From: Aphanothece sp. CMT-3BRIN-NPC111
Lineage (GTDB): Bacteria; Cyanobacteriota; Cyanobacteriia; Cyanobacteriales; JAHHGU01
Direction: 5' to 3'
DNA length: 43,559 nucleotides
Assembly: GCA_019359765.1 (NCBI GenBank)
Contig: JAHHGU010000013.1
Location: 73,574-117,132 of the forward strand
In this document: piece by piece, positions 9,001 through 19,900 of the stretch
Position numbering within the stretch: position 1 is the first letter of the stretch
Layout: each line of letters starts with the position of its first letter
Notes under the pieces: model-generated
Told to the model about the DNA's origin: nothing
What the model saw: the letters and a program-made list of their open reading frames with translations, nothing else
Database searches by the model: none
Made by a program: the position numbers and the translations under genes

Positions 9001-12000
9001 TTGTTAGGAAGTGCCTCAGACAGGTGAGCTTGGGTAAGCAGTACTTGAATCTGAGCATCCTCCAGCATGAAGGTTAAGCGATCGTTTAAATAAGCTGGAT
9101 CTAGGGGTACATAAGCTCCACCTGCTTTGAGAATGGCGAGCAGTCCTACGATCATCTCTAAGGAACGCTCTACACAAATTCCTACCAGCACTTCCGGTTT
9201 TACACCTATGCGCTGCAAATGATGCGCTAGCTGATTCGCTCGTTGATTGAGTTCTCGATAAGTTAGCTGCTGGTTTTCAAAAGTTACAGCAATCGCGTCC
9301 GGTGTCCGTTCTACCTGAGCCTCAAACAACTCGTGGAGGCAAAAATGTCTCCCCTGCTTCCCCTGCTCCCTCTGCTCGTTATTCCACTCCACCAGTAATT
9401 GTTGCTGCTCAGAGTTCGTCAAAAACTCTAACTTTGAAATGCACTCTTTAGGATTGGCAACAATGCTTTCCAACAAAGTTTGAAAATGCCCGACCATCCG
9501 GTTTAAGGTACTTTCACTAAACAAGTTTTTGTTGTATTCAAATACTCCCCGGATTCCTTCTGGTTCTTCCCATAAATCGACGGCTAAATCAAACCTCGCC
9601 GTTTCGCTCTGCATTTCCTCCAGGCTGAGAGTAACACCCGATAACTCTAAAGTCGGCATCGGCACATTATGGAGTGCAAACAATACCTGAAACAGAGGGT
9701 TATGGCTCAGATCGCGTTCTGGCTGTAAAGCTTCTACCAACTTCTCGAAAGGAAGATCCTGATGGCTGTATGCCCCCAAGGCTACTTCACGCACCCGCTT
9801 TAATAGCTCCTCAAAAGTTGGGTTTCCTAATAGCTGAGTCCGTAGAACTAAGGTATTAGCAAAGAACCCAATTAAGTTCTCAATCTCGCTACGGTTACGG
9901 TTGGCGATCGCAGAACCAACTAAAATATCCTCTTGCCCCGTATAGCGGTAGAGTAACGTCTTAAAGGCTGCTAGAAGCGTCATAAACAAGGTGACACCCT
10001 TCTGCTGACTCAAACTCTTCAGCGCTTCCGTTAGAGGCTTGGGCAACACAAGCGATCGCTTTGCTCCCTGAAAAGTTTGCACGGTGGGACGCGGAAAATC
10101 AGTAGGCAAATCCAATACAGGAAGATTGCCTCCTAGCTGCTGTTTCCAGTAACTTAACTGGGCTTCTAGCACTTCTCCCTGTAACCACTGCTGTTGCCAA
10201 TAAGCAAAATCTGCATATTGAATCGGGAGTTCAGGTAGTTTAATAGGCTCATCCTGAGAAAATGCTTCGTACAGCACTGCTAGTTCTCGAACCACAACTC
10301 CTATAGACCAACCATCTGAAACGATGTGGTGAATAGTGAATGATAGTAGAGACTCTGCCTTGTTCAAATGCAGTAAGTGAACCCGGAGTAAAGGTGACTG
10401 CGCCAAATCAAAGGGGCGTTGAGACTCTTCTAGTAGAAACTTTTGGATTTGCGATTCTGGATTGGGCAGGGGTGTTAAATCTAGAAGCGATAATTTAAAC
10501 TCCAAACTCTGATGGATAACTTGAACGGGTTGTCCATCTACTTCTATAAAGTTTGTCCGCAATACTTCGTGACGCTTGATGATTTCGTTCAGCGCTTTTT
10601 CTAGTGCGGCTACATTGAGTTGACCTTTGACTCGAATCGCGGCGGCAATATGGTAGACAGAATTGCCACGCTCTAATTGCTCGAAAAACCACAGTCGCTG
10701 CTGGGCAAAAGATAGTGGTAATTCTTGGTTCCGCAAAATGGGCAGAATAGGAGGAGCTAGCAGAGCTTGCTTTTCTTGACGAACTGTTTCAATGCACTTA
10801 GCTAACTCGGCTACTGTTGGAGACTCAAATAAACTGGGGAGGGGTAATTCTATTTTGAAAGTATCGCGCACTCGGTATATTAACTGAGTAGCGAGTAACG
10901 AGTGTCCCCCTAATTCAAAAAAGTTGTCGTGAATACCGATTTTATTAACACCTAAAACCTGACTCCAGATGTTTACTAGCAACTCCTCAATGGGAGTCCG
11001 GGCAGGTATAAAAGTATGTTCTAATTCCAGCCTGGCTGTGTCAGGTGCAGGTAGTGCCTTGCGATCTAGTTTGCCGTTTGGTGTTAAAGGTAGCGCCTCC
11101 ATTAATACAAAGGCAGATGGCACCATGTATTCAGGTAGCTGATCTTTTAGAAAGCTCCTGACATCGTTAAGGTTAAGTTCTTGCTGAGGTAGCAGATAAG
11201 CAACCAAGCGCTTGTTGCCCGGTTCATCTTCACGAGCGACAACCACAGCCTGCTGTACGGCTGGATATTGTCCTAAAACTGCTTCAATTTCTCCTAATTC
11301 GATGCGGAAGCCTCTAATTTTTACTTGATGGTCAATTCTACCGAGGAACTCGATATTTCCATCCGGCAAGTAACGTGCTAAATCTCCAGTTTTGTAAAGC
11401 CGCGCCTCTGGTGCATCGCTAAAAGGGTTGTGAATAAACTTTTGTGCTGTCAGTTCGGGACGGTTCAAATAGCCTCGCGCTAACCCAACACCGCCAATAT
11501 GCAACTCACCTGGCACACCAATTGGCACAGGCTGCAAATATCGATCTAATAGATAAATCTGCGTGTTGGCAATAGGGCGGCCAATAGGGATAATTTGCTG
11601 CTGACTTTCCGGTTCGCAAGCCCAAAAGGTGACATCGATAGCCGCTTCAGTAGGTCCATAAAGATTGTGCAGTTCTACATTTAGACGGGCAAAGAAGCGA
11701 TCTTGAAGTTCCTTTGGCAGTGCCTCCCCACTACAGATAACTCGCCTGAGACATTGACACGTATTTACTCTCGGCTCATCTAAAAATACTTGCAGCATTG
11801 AAGGCACAAAATGCAGGGTAGTAATTTGCTGTTCAGCAATTAGCTGCACCAAATAGCTACTATCCTGATGCCCTCCTGGTCGAGCAAAAACTAGACGCGC
11901 ACCAGTCAACAACGGCCAAAATAACTCCCAAACTGACACATCAAAACTAAATGGAGTTTTTTGGAGAATGCGGTCTGCTGTTGTTAACTGGTAGGTTTCT

Positions 12001-13928
12001 TGCATCCAGTGCAGGCGATTGCATACACCTTGGTGAGTGTTCATCGCTCCCTTGGGCAGTCCGGTTGAGCCAGAGGTATAAATTACATACACCAGGTTGT
12101 CAGCTTTGGCTGTGCTAATAGGTATCTCATGGCTCTCTTGAGCAATCAGATCCCAACCACTATCTAGGCAAATGACTTGAGCGTTGTGTTGAGGCAGTGC
12201 TGTTATTAACCGTTGTTGAGTTAACAATACGGGTGTCTGAGTATCCTGCAACATGAAAGCTAATCGCTCTTGGGGATACGCTGGATCTAATGGCACGTAA
12301 GCTCCACCAGCTTTGAGGATGCCCAAAAGTCCGATCGCTAGAAATGGCGATCGCTCTACGCAAATTCCCACTAGCACTTCTGGCCCTACTCCCAGTTTTT
12401 GTAGGTAGTGTGCTAGTTGATTCGCTTTCTGGTTGAGTTCCCTATACGTCAGCTTTTGGTCTTCAAAAATTACGGCAACAGCGTCCGGCGTCCGTTCTAC
12501 TTGAGCCTCAAATAGTTGATGAATGCACTGCTGTTTGGGGTAATCAGCATCAGTGTTATTCCATTCCACTAATAGCTGCTGCCGTTCAGCTAGGGTTAAC
12601 AACTGCAAGTACTGAAGACGCTGGTTAGGATTGGCGACGAAATTCTCTAGTAAAGTTTGCAGATGACCTAGCATCCGCGTAATTGTGGCGGGATCAAAGC
12701 GATCGCGCTCATAGCAAATCTTCAGCGACAACTCAGAATCCACAAGTGCGATCGCAGTCAGTGGATAATTTGTTTTTTCAAAAGAACGAATATTACCGAT
12801 TTCCAGACTACCGCAGCGCTGCTTTAATGAAGAATCGGCAGGATAATTTTCAAATACAAACAGACTCTCGAATAAAGACACCCCTTTAGGAATTTCACTG
12901 CATTTCTGCTGAATCTCCATTAGGGAACTGTATTCGTACTGGCGCAATTCAATTTGTTGAGCCTGTAACGTCTTCAACCAATTCAGCAGTGAATCTTCAG
13001 CTTCAACTTTGACTCGTACTGGTAGGGTGTTGATGAACAACCCCACCATAGACTCGACTCCGACCAAGGTAGGTGGGCGACCAGAAACGGTGGTGCCAAA
13101 TACGATATCGTTTTCGCCACTATAGCGACTCAGCAGCAGCCCCCAAGCGCCCTGTAATAAGGTGTTCAGCGTTAACTGATGTTTTCGAGCTAAAGATTGT
13201 AGTGCAGCAGTTGTCGCGCTCGATAGCTTGATTTGCTGTGCATCATAGCTTTCTTCTTTGGTGGATAAATTTCCCAAATCCCGGTCTACCGTTAAAGGAG
13301 TCGGTGCAGTAAAGCCTTTAAGCGTCTTTTGCCAGAACGACTCCGCCTTAGCTCGATTTTGTTGCTGTAGCCAAGTGATGTAGTCCCGATAGGGACGCGG
13401 ACGTGGCAAAGATAAGTTTTCACCTTGGCAGAATGCGTTGTAATAAGCAAAAACTTCCTGGAAGATTAGAGGAGTAGACCATCCATCTAGTAGTAAGTGA
13501 TGGTGGCTCCAGATAAATTGATAAGTATCTGGGGCAAGATGAATCAGCGTCAGACGCATTAGGGGTGCTTTAGAAAGCTCAAAACCCTGTTCTCGATCTG
13601 CCTGAAGCAATGTTTCTAGTTGCTGTTGCTGTTCAACTGGGGATAAATTTTGCCAATCATGCTGCACCCAAGGCAACTGTACCTGCCGATTTACGACTTG
13701 CACAGGTTCTTTGATACCTTCCCAAACGAAAGCAGTTCGTAAGCTAGGATGGCGATCGCTCACTTGCTGCCAGCTACGCTGGAAAATAGGAATATTGAGG
13801 CTTCCTTTAAAGGTGCAGCTTAACTGTTCGCAATACATCCCTGAATGGGGAGCGTAAAGCGTGTGAAAGAGGATGCCCTGCTGCATGGGCGAGAGAGGAT
13901 AAAAATCTTCGATATTTCCCTTACCCAT
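6081..13928 (-). CDS. NRPS: C(D-L)-A-T-C-A-T-C, predicted to add Ser and a Thr-like residue
   Basis: The 2615-residue protein begins with PLSPMQQGILFHTLY and has HHHLLLDGW near 145, the style of C domains that follow an epimerase (DCL). That fits the E domain ending the preceding protein. Next come A1 (YTSGSTGLPKG near 618; hand-read code DVWHISLIDK, Ser-like), T1 (GGHS near 1008), an LCL C domain (HHIVSDGWS near 1202), A2 (YTSGSTG near 1680; code DFWNIGFVWK, nearest to Thr DFWNIGMVHK, uncertain), T2 (GGHS near 2078) and a final C domain (HHIVSDGWS near 2275). A charged helical tail of about 40 residues may be a docking segment. The unpaired last C domain should act on the carrier of the 1599-4868 protein. 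GGAGGA lies 9 bases before the ATG. Only 3 bp separate it from the upstream stop, so the genes are coupled. A2 carries a small palindromic insertion at 8764-8797. Confidence 0.93.
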   Translation of the reverse strand: MGKGNIEDFYPLSPMQQGILFHTLYAPHSGMYCEQLSCTFKGSLNIPIFQRSWQQVSDRHPSLRTAFVWEGIKEPVQVVNRQVQLPWVQHDWQNLSPVEQQQQLETLLQADREQGFELSKAPLMRLTLIHLAPDTYQFIWSHHHLLLDGWSTPLIFQEVFAYYNAFCQGENLSLPRPRPYRDYITWLQQQNRAKAESFWQKTLKGFTAPTPLTVDRDLGNLSTKEESYDAQQIKLSSATTAALQSLARKHQLTLNTLLQGAWGLLLSRYSGENDIVFGTTVSGRPPTLVGVESMVGLFINTLPVRVKVEAEDSLLNWLKTLQAQQIELRQYEYSSLMEIQQKCSEIPKGVSLFESLFVFENYPADSSLKQRCGSLEIGNIRSFEKTNYPLTAIALVDSELSLKICYERDRFDPATITRMLGHLQTLLENFVANPNQRLQYLQLLTLAERQQLLVEWNNTDADYPKQQCIHQLFEAQVERTPDAVAVIFEDQKLTYRELNQKANQLAHYLQKLGVGPEVLVGICVERSPFLAIGLLGILKAGGAYVPLDPAYPQERLAFMLQDTQTPVLLTQQRLITALPQHNAQVICLDSGWDLIAQESHEIPISTAKADNLVYVIYTSGSTGLPKGAMNTHQGVCNRLHWMQETYQLTTADRILQKTPFSFDVSVWELFWPLLTGARLVFARPGGHQDSSYLVQLIAEQQITTLHFVPSMLQVFLDEPRVNTCQCLRRVICSGEALPKELQDRFFARLNVELHNLYGPTEAAIDVTFWACEPESQQQIIPIGRPIANTQIYLLDRYLQPVPIGVPGELHIGGVGLARGYLNRPELTAQKFIHNPFSDAPEARLYKTGDLARYLPDGNIEFLGRIDHQVKIRGFRIELGEIEAVLGQYPAVQQAVVVAREDEPGNKRLVAYLLPQQELNLNDVRSFLKDQLPEYMVPSAFVLMEALPLTPNGKLDRKALPAPDTARLELEHTFIPARTPIEELLVNIWSQVLGVNKIGIHDNFFELGGHSLLATQLIYRVRDTFKIELPLPSLFESPTVAELAKCIETVRQEKQALLAPPILPILRNQELPLSFAQQRLWFFEQLERGNSVYHIAAAIRVKGQLNVAALEKALNEIIKRHEVLRTNFIEVDGQPVQVIHQSLEFKLSLLDLTPLPNPESQIQKFLLEESQRPFDLAQSPLLRVHLLHLNKAESLLSFTIHHIVSDGWSIGVVVRELAVLYEAFSQDEPIKLPELPIQYADFAYWQQQWLQGEVLEAQLSYWKQQLGGNLPVLDLPTDFPRPTVQTFQGAKRSLVLPKPLTEALKSLSQQKGVTLFMTLLAAFKTLLYRYTGQEDILVGSAIANRNRSEIENLIGFFANTLVLRTQLLGNPTFEELLKRVREVALGAYSHQDLPFEKLVEALQPERDLSHNPLFQVLFALHNVPMPTLELSGVTLSLEEMQSETARFDLAVDLWEEPEGIRGVFEYNKNLFSESTLNRMVGHFQTLLESIVANPKECISKLEFLTNSEQQQLLVEWNNEQREQGKQGRHFCLHELFEAQVERTPDAIAVTFENQQLTYRELNQRANQLAHHLQRIGVKPEVLVGICVERSLEMIVGLLAILKAGGAYVPLDPAYLNDRLTFMLEDAQIQVLLTQAHLSEALPNNEVRRVYIDSDWEKIAQESDENPVSEVTNENLAYAIYTSGSTGKPKGVQISHRSVVNLFEATRPQFDFGERRSRRASLRDIWTVFHSYAFDFSVWEIWGALVNGGKLVVVPRSVTQSPTEFYDLLCQEKVTVLNQTPSAIRQLIHAKAEAADSGNNLSLRLIICGGEAFPHELADQLLAWDVPVWNFYGPTEAAVWTAIHQIESQEGAIAIGRPLANTQLYILDTHLQPVPIGVPGELHIGGIGLAKGYLNQAELTAEKFIPNPFSNKPEARLYKTGDLARYLPDGNIEFLGRIDHQVKIRGFRIELGEIEAVLGQYPAVQQAVVVAREDEPGNKRLVAYLLPQQELNLNDLRSFIKDKLPEYMVPSAFVLLEALPLTTNGKIDCKALPAPEQVQPDLEVALALPSTPAEEIVKQIWTQVLGVERIGIHDNFFELGGHSLLATQVISRLREAFQVELPLVRLFESPTVAGLAQNIETEIRAKQGLEAPPIQHVPRNGELPLSFGQYRMWFLSQLEPDSPLYNVPAAVRLTGSLNVAALESSINEMIQRHEVLRTSFVTVEAQPIQVITPAVNFKLSVVDLQVLPDPERETEVQRLAAEEAVQPFDLACCPLLRVTLLRLNQAEYVLLLTMHHIVSDGWSMGVLIQELAALYEAFSSGKLSPLPELAIQYLDFAVWQRQWLQGEVLDTQLTYWKQHLSGAPALLELPTDRPRPKVQTFTGKKHSFVLPKTLTNAIASLSQQEGVTLFMTLLTAYQTLLSCYSKQKDILVGSPIANRTQVETEQLIGFFINTLVLRTELSDNPTIRELLHRVRKVTLGAYTHQDLPFEKLVEELQIERNLSYTPLFQVWFVLHNTPMPTLELPGLTLTPLDVDSQTVKFDLMLSMWETEAGLHGCFEYNSDLFNVATIASMVGRFETLISKIVYQPDLKLNTLFESFAETEKEQQSLKAKELEIFNLQMLKNIRRKSLSSSNPLV
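7911..8198. repeat. A-domain C-terminal segment, near-identical copy 1
   Basis: This 288 bp stretch encodes A7-A10 of the second A domain of the 6081-13928 protein. It is nearly identical over its whole length, without gaps, to 11124-11411 and closely similar to 23616-23897. One stretch of about 77 bp (7995-8071 against 11207-11283) appears to match exactly. The flanking A-domain cores differ far more, which suggests gene conversion between modules. Confidence 0.7.
8764..8797. repeat. Palindromic mini-insertion inside an A domain
   Basis: The core arms CGACGA and TCGTCG (8779-8784 and 8787-8792, separated by CT) sit within GC-rich sequence built from GCGAA/TTCGC words. On the coding strand it gives the basic peptide RRSRRASLR between DFGE and DIWTVFHSYAFDF. 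Typical A domains have only one or two residues there. The insert keeps the frame (about 27 bp). It resembles small palindromic repeats dispersed in cyanobacterial genomes. Confidence 0.6.
11124..11411. repeat. A-domain C-terminal segment, near-identical copy 2
   Basis: This encodes A7-A10 of the first (Ser-like) A domain of the 6081-13928 protein. It pairs base for base in length with 7911-8198 and shows only scattered substitutions. The two copies lie about 3.2 kb apart in the same gene and could support recombination between the modules. Confidence 0.7.
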
Positions 13929-13931
13929 TTC

Positions 13932-16900
13932 TCAAAGTCCTCCAATAGCTGTAAGAATGTCGTCAATATCACCTTGGCTCCATTGACTTGACTGAAACTC
14001 TGCAAAGTCAGAAGGGGTATAGCCGCCAGTATCTGGGGATTGGCAGTGAGCGATGAGCGATCGCAGCCCCTCTATAAAACCCTCAGCCCAACCTGCAACT
14101 GTGCTACGTCGATGAATTTCCTCGCTGTATGTCCAATCCAGTTGCAGTTGTCCATCAGCTACAAAGCCGTTGATTTCCAGCAAATAAGACCGATTTCCGC
14201 GCCAACTTTGAGATGCTCCACTAGAGTCCTGCGAAAGCTGAAATAGAGAATGTTCTGGTAAAACTTGGTCAAACTGACCGAAATAGTTAAAACTAATTTC
14301 TGCTTGAGGAAGCGATCGCAGTTGCCGGGTAATTTCCTGATTACCGCTGAGATAGCGCAGCACACCATAACCGATGCCCCGATTAGGGATACTACGTAGC
14401 TGCTCTTTAACCGATTTCAACGCCTCTCCAGGATTGAAAGCATCCTCTAGATGCAGTAGCACCGGAAACTGAGAAGTAAACCAGCCTACAGTACGGGACA
14501 GATCCAAATCCTCGAAAATTTCCTCCCGCCCATGACCTTCTAAATCAATTAGCAGCGTATCCGTCCACTGTGCAAAAGCCTGCACCAACGCTGTCAGCAA
14601 CACATCATTAATCTGAGTGCGATAAGTCTTTGGAACCTCTTGCAGTAAAGCTTGAGTCTCTTCAATACTGAGTTTTACGGATACAGTACGCGACGTTGCT
14701 ACCGTATTTGCTCCCTCAGAGTAGTCCAATGGCAAGCGGGAAACCAGCTTTCGCGACTCTGCTAGCCAATAGTCCAACTCTTGCTGCAACTCTGCTGACT
14801 GAGCATATTTCGTCAAACGTTCAGCCCACTGCTTGAAGGAAGTTGTTTTAGCTGGCAGTTGGATCGATTCACCCCGACTCAGTTGCTGGTAAGCTATCTC
14901 GAAATCCTCTAGTAAAATCCGCCAGGAAACACCATCGACAGCTAAGTGATGGATAGCTATTAATAGACGGCTGGGCTTGTCCTTACCTAAATCGAATAGA
15001 GCCACCCGTATAATTGACCCTTTTTCCAGGTTCAAACTTGCCTGGATCTCAGTAGCAGCCGTTTCCATAGCAGCTATTTGCTCATCAGGTGACAGCGTTG
15101 ATAAATCTAGCCTTGTAAACGGCACAACTGCATTCGGTTCAGCGTTAAATTGCTGCCAACTAGATGCCGCTGGCACAAAACGCAAACGCAGAGCATCGTG
15201 ATGTACCAGCAAGTGTCGCACCACCTGCTCTAAAAGCACTGTGTCCAATTTCTGGCGAACTTCCAGCAAAACTGCTTGGTTCCAGTGATGTAAATCGACC
15301 AAATTCTGTTCAAAGAACCACTGCTGGATCGGGGTGAGGAAAACTTCACCCGTTACCGCTTCTTGTTCAGCCTGCATGGCTTGAGCTGTACCAATTACTG
15401 CTGCCAACTCCGCAATAGTTTGGTGCTGAAATAATTGCTTCGGCGATATCTGAAGACCTGCTTGATTAGCCTTGGAAATAATCTGGATAGTCAGAATAGA
15501 ATCCCCGCCCAACTCGAAGAAGTTGTCGTGGATACCTACTTGCTCAATACCCAGTACCTTTAACCAAATCTCAGTTAACTGCTTCTCAACAGTTGTCAGG
15601 GGAGCAACGAACGCTTCCTTTAGTTCCGGGCGTACCCGATCCGGTGCTGGTAGCGCCCGACGGTCTACCTTTCCATTAGGTGTCAATGGCAAAGCATCGA
15701 GCATCACAAAAGCTGAGGGCACCATATACTCTGGCAGCTTCTCTTGCAGATAATCTCGCAGATGTGGCACCAAATCGGATGCTAATTGCTCCTGTAAGGG
15801 ATTATTAGCGTATAAATGCCAAGGTTTGTTTACAGGTGCCGCACCGACATCTTGCCTAGATGCTTGAGTTATTGGTCGCTGGAATACTACGTCATAACTG
15901 CCATCTCTCTCCGCACTCGACCAGCTGATATCAACAGAATAGGATGTAAAAATTTTGCTACACAAGTCCCAGAAATCTTGGGGATTTACTCCTATTTCTT
16001 CGTCAGGAATATTTCGTAAAGCTTCCCGTAGTTCGCCCACCATCTCCGGTTTTGAGTCACTGGTCAATAGTTCTAAAGTCTTGACTTCTGCGGCTAAGCG
16101 TGAATTAGGAATATGACGTATTCCTAAAATTTCTGGTTGCGTTTCTTCTAGTAATTGGTGAACAGAACTAAGTGTTAAATTTTGCTGCTGCCAATCTAGC
16201 CAGGATTCGATTTTGGGTTTTATGGCATTATCTTCTCCAATATGGAGAATTACATCATAGCGAAACTTAGTAAGTTCATTGTCATATAGCCCCCGCTTCG
16301 GCTGAATTTGGACATCAGTGATTTTGGGCAAATGCTGTTTTAGGGCAGTAAAAAAGGTGGGATCAATAACCAGCTCTTGCTCTTGAGCAATACGTTTTTG
16401 TACCCGCTGCTGCAATTGGTCTATGGGTAAAGAATCGGGAGCTTGATATAACTGAACTGAGGTATGGAAAGCTTCTAAAAGGGGTAGGCTACGTACATCA
16501 CCAACAAAAATATAACCTCCTGATGAGACTGTTTCTACAGCACCTTCTAAAACTCGCAAAAGATAATTAATGCTGGGAAAATATTGAATTACTGAGTTAA
16601 TAATGACAACATCAAATGTTTCGGGTTTAATTTTCCCAAAGTCGTCTGCCATTTGTGAGCAAAGTGTAACCTGCGGCAGTTGATAACCTGGCATTGCTAA
16701 GACTTTTTGAGTGTCTCTCAAAGCCGTTTGAGAGAAATCAGTTCCACAGTAGTGTTTACAGTGAGGAGCAATCTGGAAAAGGATTAAACCTGTTCCACAA
16801 CCAATTTCTAATACACTACTGGGGTTTAAAGACAGAATGCGTTCAACTGTATTGTTTAACCACTCCCGCATTTCTGATTCTGGAATCAGTTGTCCTGTAT

Positions 16901-19900
16901 AGCTATTATTCCAACCCCCAATATTGAAAGTTGGATCTTTATCTACAAGGGACTCGTTTAAGAAATCGTTGTCATAAACTGTTTGCCACTGGGCAATTCT
17001 ATCAGCTTCTAGTTTGGGGGCGATCGCACTTAAGTTGTCTTCTACATCAAGTTGTTGAGGGCTAGGAACTACATAAGCGACGAGGCGCTTCTCTCCAGGG
17101 ACATCTTCGCGGGATAAAACAACATTTTCTCTTACTGCTGGACACTGATTTAGTGCTGTTTCAATTTCTCCAAGTTCAATCCGATAACCGCGAATTTTAA
17201 CTTGATTATCTGCACGACACAGAAACTCTATATTACCGTCTGCTAAGTAACGAGCTAAGTCTCCAGTTTTATAGAGACGCTTACCAGAGTTAGAATCAGT
17301 AAACAAATTAGAAATAAACTTTTCAGCCGTTAGTTCAGGACGATTAAAATAACCTCTCGCTACACCAGCGCCACCAATATAAAGTTCGCCAGTAACTTTA
17401 ATCGGCACGGGCTGTAAGTATGTATCTAAGATGTAAAGCTGAGTATTGTCAAATGGACACCCAATCGGAACTAACTGCTCTAGGGATAAATTCGCGGTTT
17501 CGCCTTCAAAATATGAACTATCAATCGTAGCTTCAGTTAATCCAAAAGAGTTGATTAGTCGTATTTTTGAACCGCAGAATTGTTTGAATTTTTCGTACTC
17601 CTTTACATACCATATATCCGAGCCGCAAACTAGCAGGCGCATAAATTCGAGCCGTTTTCCGCTCTCCTCTAGGTATTGAATTAAGTTTCTTAAAACAACG
17701 GGGACAAATTCTGCACAATCAATTTTTTCCCTGATCATCAGCTCGTAAAGCCGATGAGGAGCTAGTAGTAAATCGCGAGGACATAAAACCAGCTTTCCAC
17801 CGGAGCACAAAGCACGTACCAAATCTCCAGAAAAGACATCAAAGGAGAAGCTAGCCATCTGAAGGTGACAACTAACGGTAGTTCGCAATTGATAAGCTTT
17901 CTCCCAATTGAGATAAGCATTAACAAGGTTGCTATGCTGAACCATCACTCCCTTAGATTTGCCTGTGGAACCAGAGGTATAAATTACATAGACAAGGTTA
18001 GAAGAGTTTTGAGTTTTGAGTTTTGAGTTTTGAGTTTTGAGTTTTAAAGCTTGTATGGTTTCCCAATCGGTGTCTAGACAGACGACTTTGGCATTATGTT
18101 GGGGAAGGATTTCTAAAAGCCGTTGCTGAGTTAGTAACACGGATACTTGGGAATCCTCTAACATATGAACCAAGCGGTGCTTGGGATACGAGGGATCTAA
18201 CGGTACGTAGGCTCCCCCTGCCTTGAGGATGGCAAGAATCGCTACAACCATTTCTAAGGAACGTTCTATGCAGACACCCACCAAGACTTCAGGTTGCACT
18301 CCCAGCTTTTGCAAGTAATGCGCTAGTTGATTAGCCTGTTGGTTTAGTTGGCGGTAGGTTAGCTGTTGGTTTTCAAAAACGACTGCAACAGCATCTGGCG
18401 TGCGTTCTACTTGAGCCTCAAATAGTTCATGGATGCACAAATGAAGTCTAGAGTCTTCCTCTCTCCCCTGCTCCCCTGCTCCTCTACTCCCCCACTCCAC
18501 TAACAACTGATGCCGTTCTGCCTCTGTTAATAGGGGCAAGTTAGAAAGAGGTTGATTTGGATCTGCAACAATCCCTTCTAGCAAAGTTTGAAAATGCCCT
18601 AACATCCGGGTAATAGTTGCAGAGTCAAACAAATCAGTGCTGTATTCCACTGATGCCTTGAGACCTTGCGCCACTTCCTGCATATCTAGGCTTAAGTCAA
18701 ACTGGGTTGTTCCCTGTTCAACTTCCAGTAGCGTCAAGCTTAAACCGGATAGTTCCAAGGCAGGCATGGGAGCATTCCGCAGTTGGAACATGACCTGAAA
18801 CAGCGGATTATGACTCAGACTGCGTTCTGGTTGCAGTTCCTCCACTAGCTTCTCAAACGGTAAATCTTGGTGCTGATAGGCTCCTAAAGTCACTTCCCGC
18901 ACTCGACTCAGCAACTCTCGGAAACTGGGGTTGTTTGAAAGGTCAGTACGCAGAACCAATGTGTTAACGAAAAACCCAATTAGTTCTTCAATTTCAGCGC
19001 GGTTGCGGTTGGCAATGGGCGAACCCACCAGAATATCTGTCTGTCCGGTATAGCGAGACAACAGCGTTTTGAAGGCTGCCAGTAGCGTCATAAACAGGGT
19101 GACATCCTCTTGGCGGCTAAGGTCTTTGAGTGCCTCAGTCAAGGACTTAGGTAGCACCAATACTTGTGTAGCGCCCTTAAAAGTTTGAACGGGAGGTCGA
19201 GGTCTGTCAGTCGGTAGTTCTAGTAAGGGAGGAGCATCCTTAAGCTGCTGCTTCCAGTAATTCAGCTGAGTTTCCAGCACTTCCCCTTGAAGCCACTCCT
19301 GCTGCCAGAGCGCAAAGTCTGCGTATTGAATGGGAAGATCGGTAAGGGGAGAAGGTTGCCCAGCGGAAAAGGCTTTGTATAGTGCTGCTACTTCCCGGAT
19401 TAGCACTCCCATCGACCAACCATCAGAGACGATGTGGTGCATGGTCAACAGCAGTACAGATTCCTCCTCATTTAGCTGCAATAAATTTGCCCGCAGCAAG
19501 GAATCTTGTTCCAGATTGAAGGGTTTTTGAGCTTCTTGGATAACGAGTTGTTGAGCTTTAACTTCTCTGTCTGCCTCTGGCAACTCCCGCAGGTCTACTA
19601 CCTGTAGTGCGAAATTAGGCGAGAGAGCGATCGCCTGCATAGGTTGTCCTTCCACTGTTGTAAAGGTGGTTCGCAAGCTCTCGTGACGCCGCACAATTTC
19701 CTGGAAACTCTGCTCCAAAACCGCCGCGTTTACCTTGCCTGTTAATCGCACCGCCGCAGGAAGGTTATAAAAAGCGCTGTTTGGCTCAAACTGATCGAGA
19801 AACCATAATCTACATTGAGCAAATGATGCCGGAATAAGGAATACTTCTTCCTCTAAAGAATTGAGGGATTCTTGAATATCTGTTGAAGCGTTGTCAGAAA

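Noticed and set aside
18004..18045. Tandem repeat considered as a CRISPR-like array
   Set aside because: The units are only 7 bp, contiguous without spacers, and lie in an open NRPS frame. This is a heptanucleotide tandem repeat.
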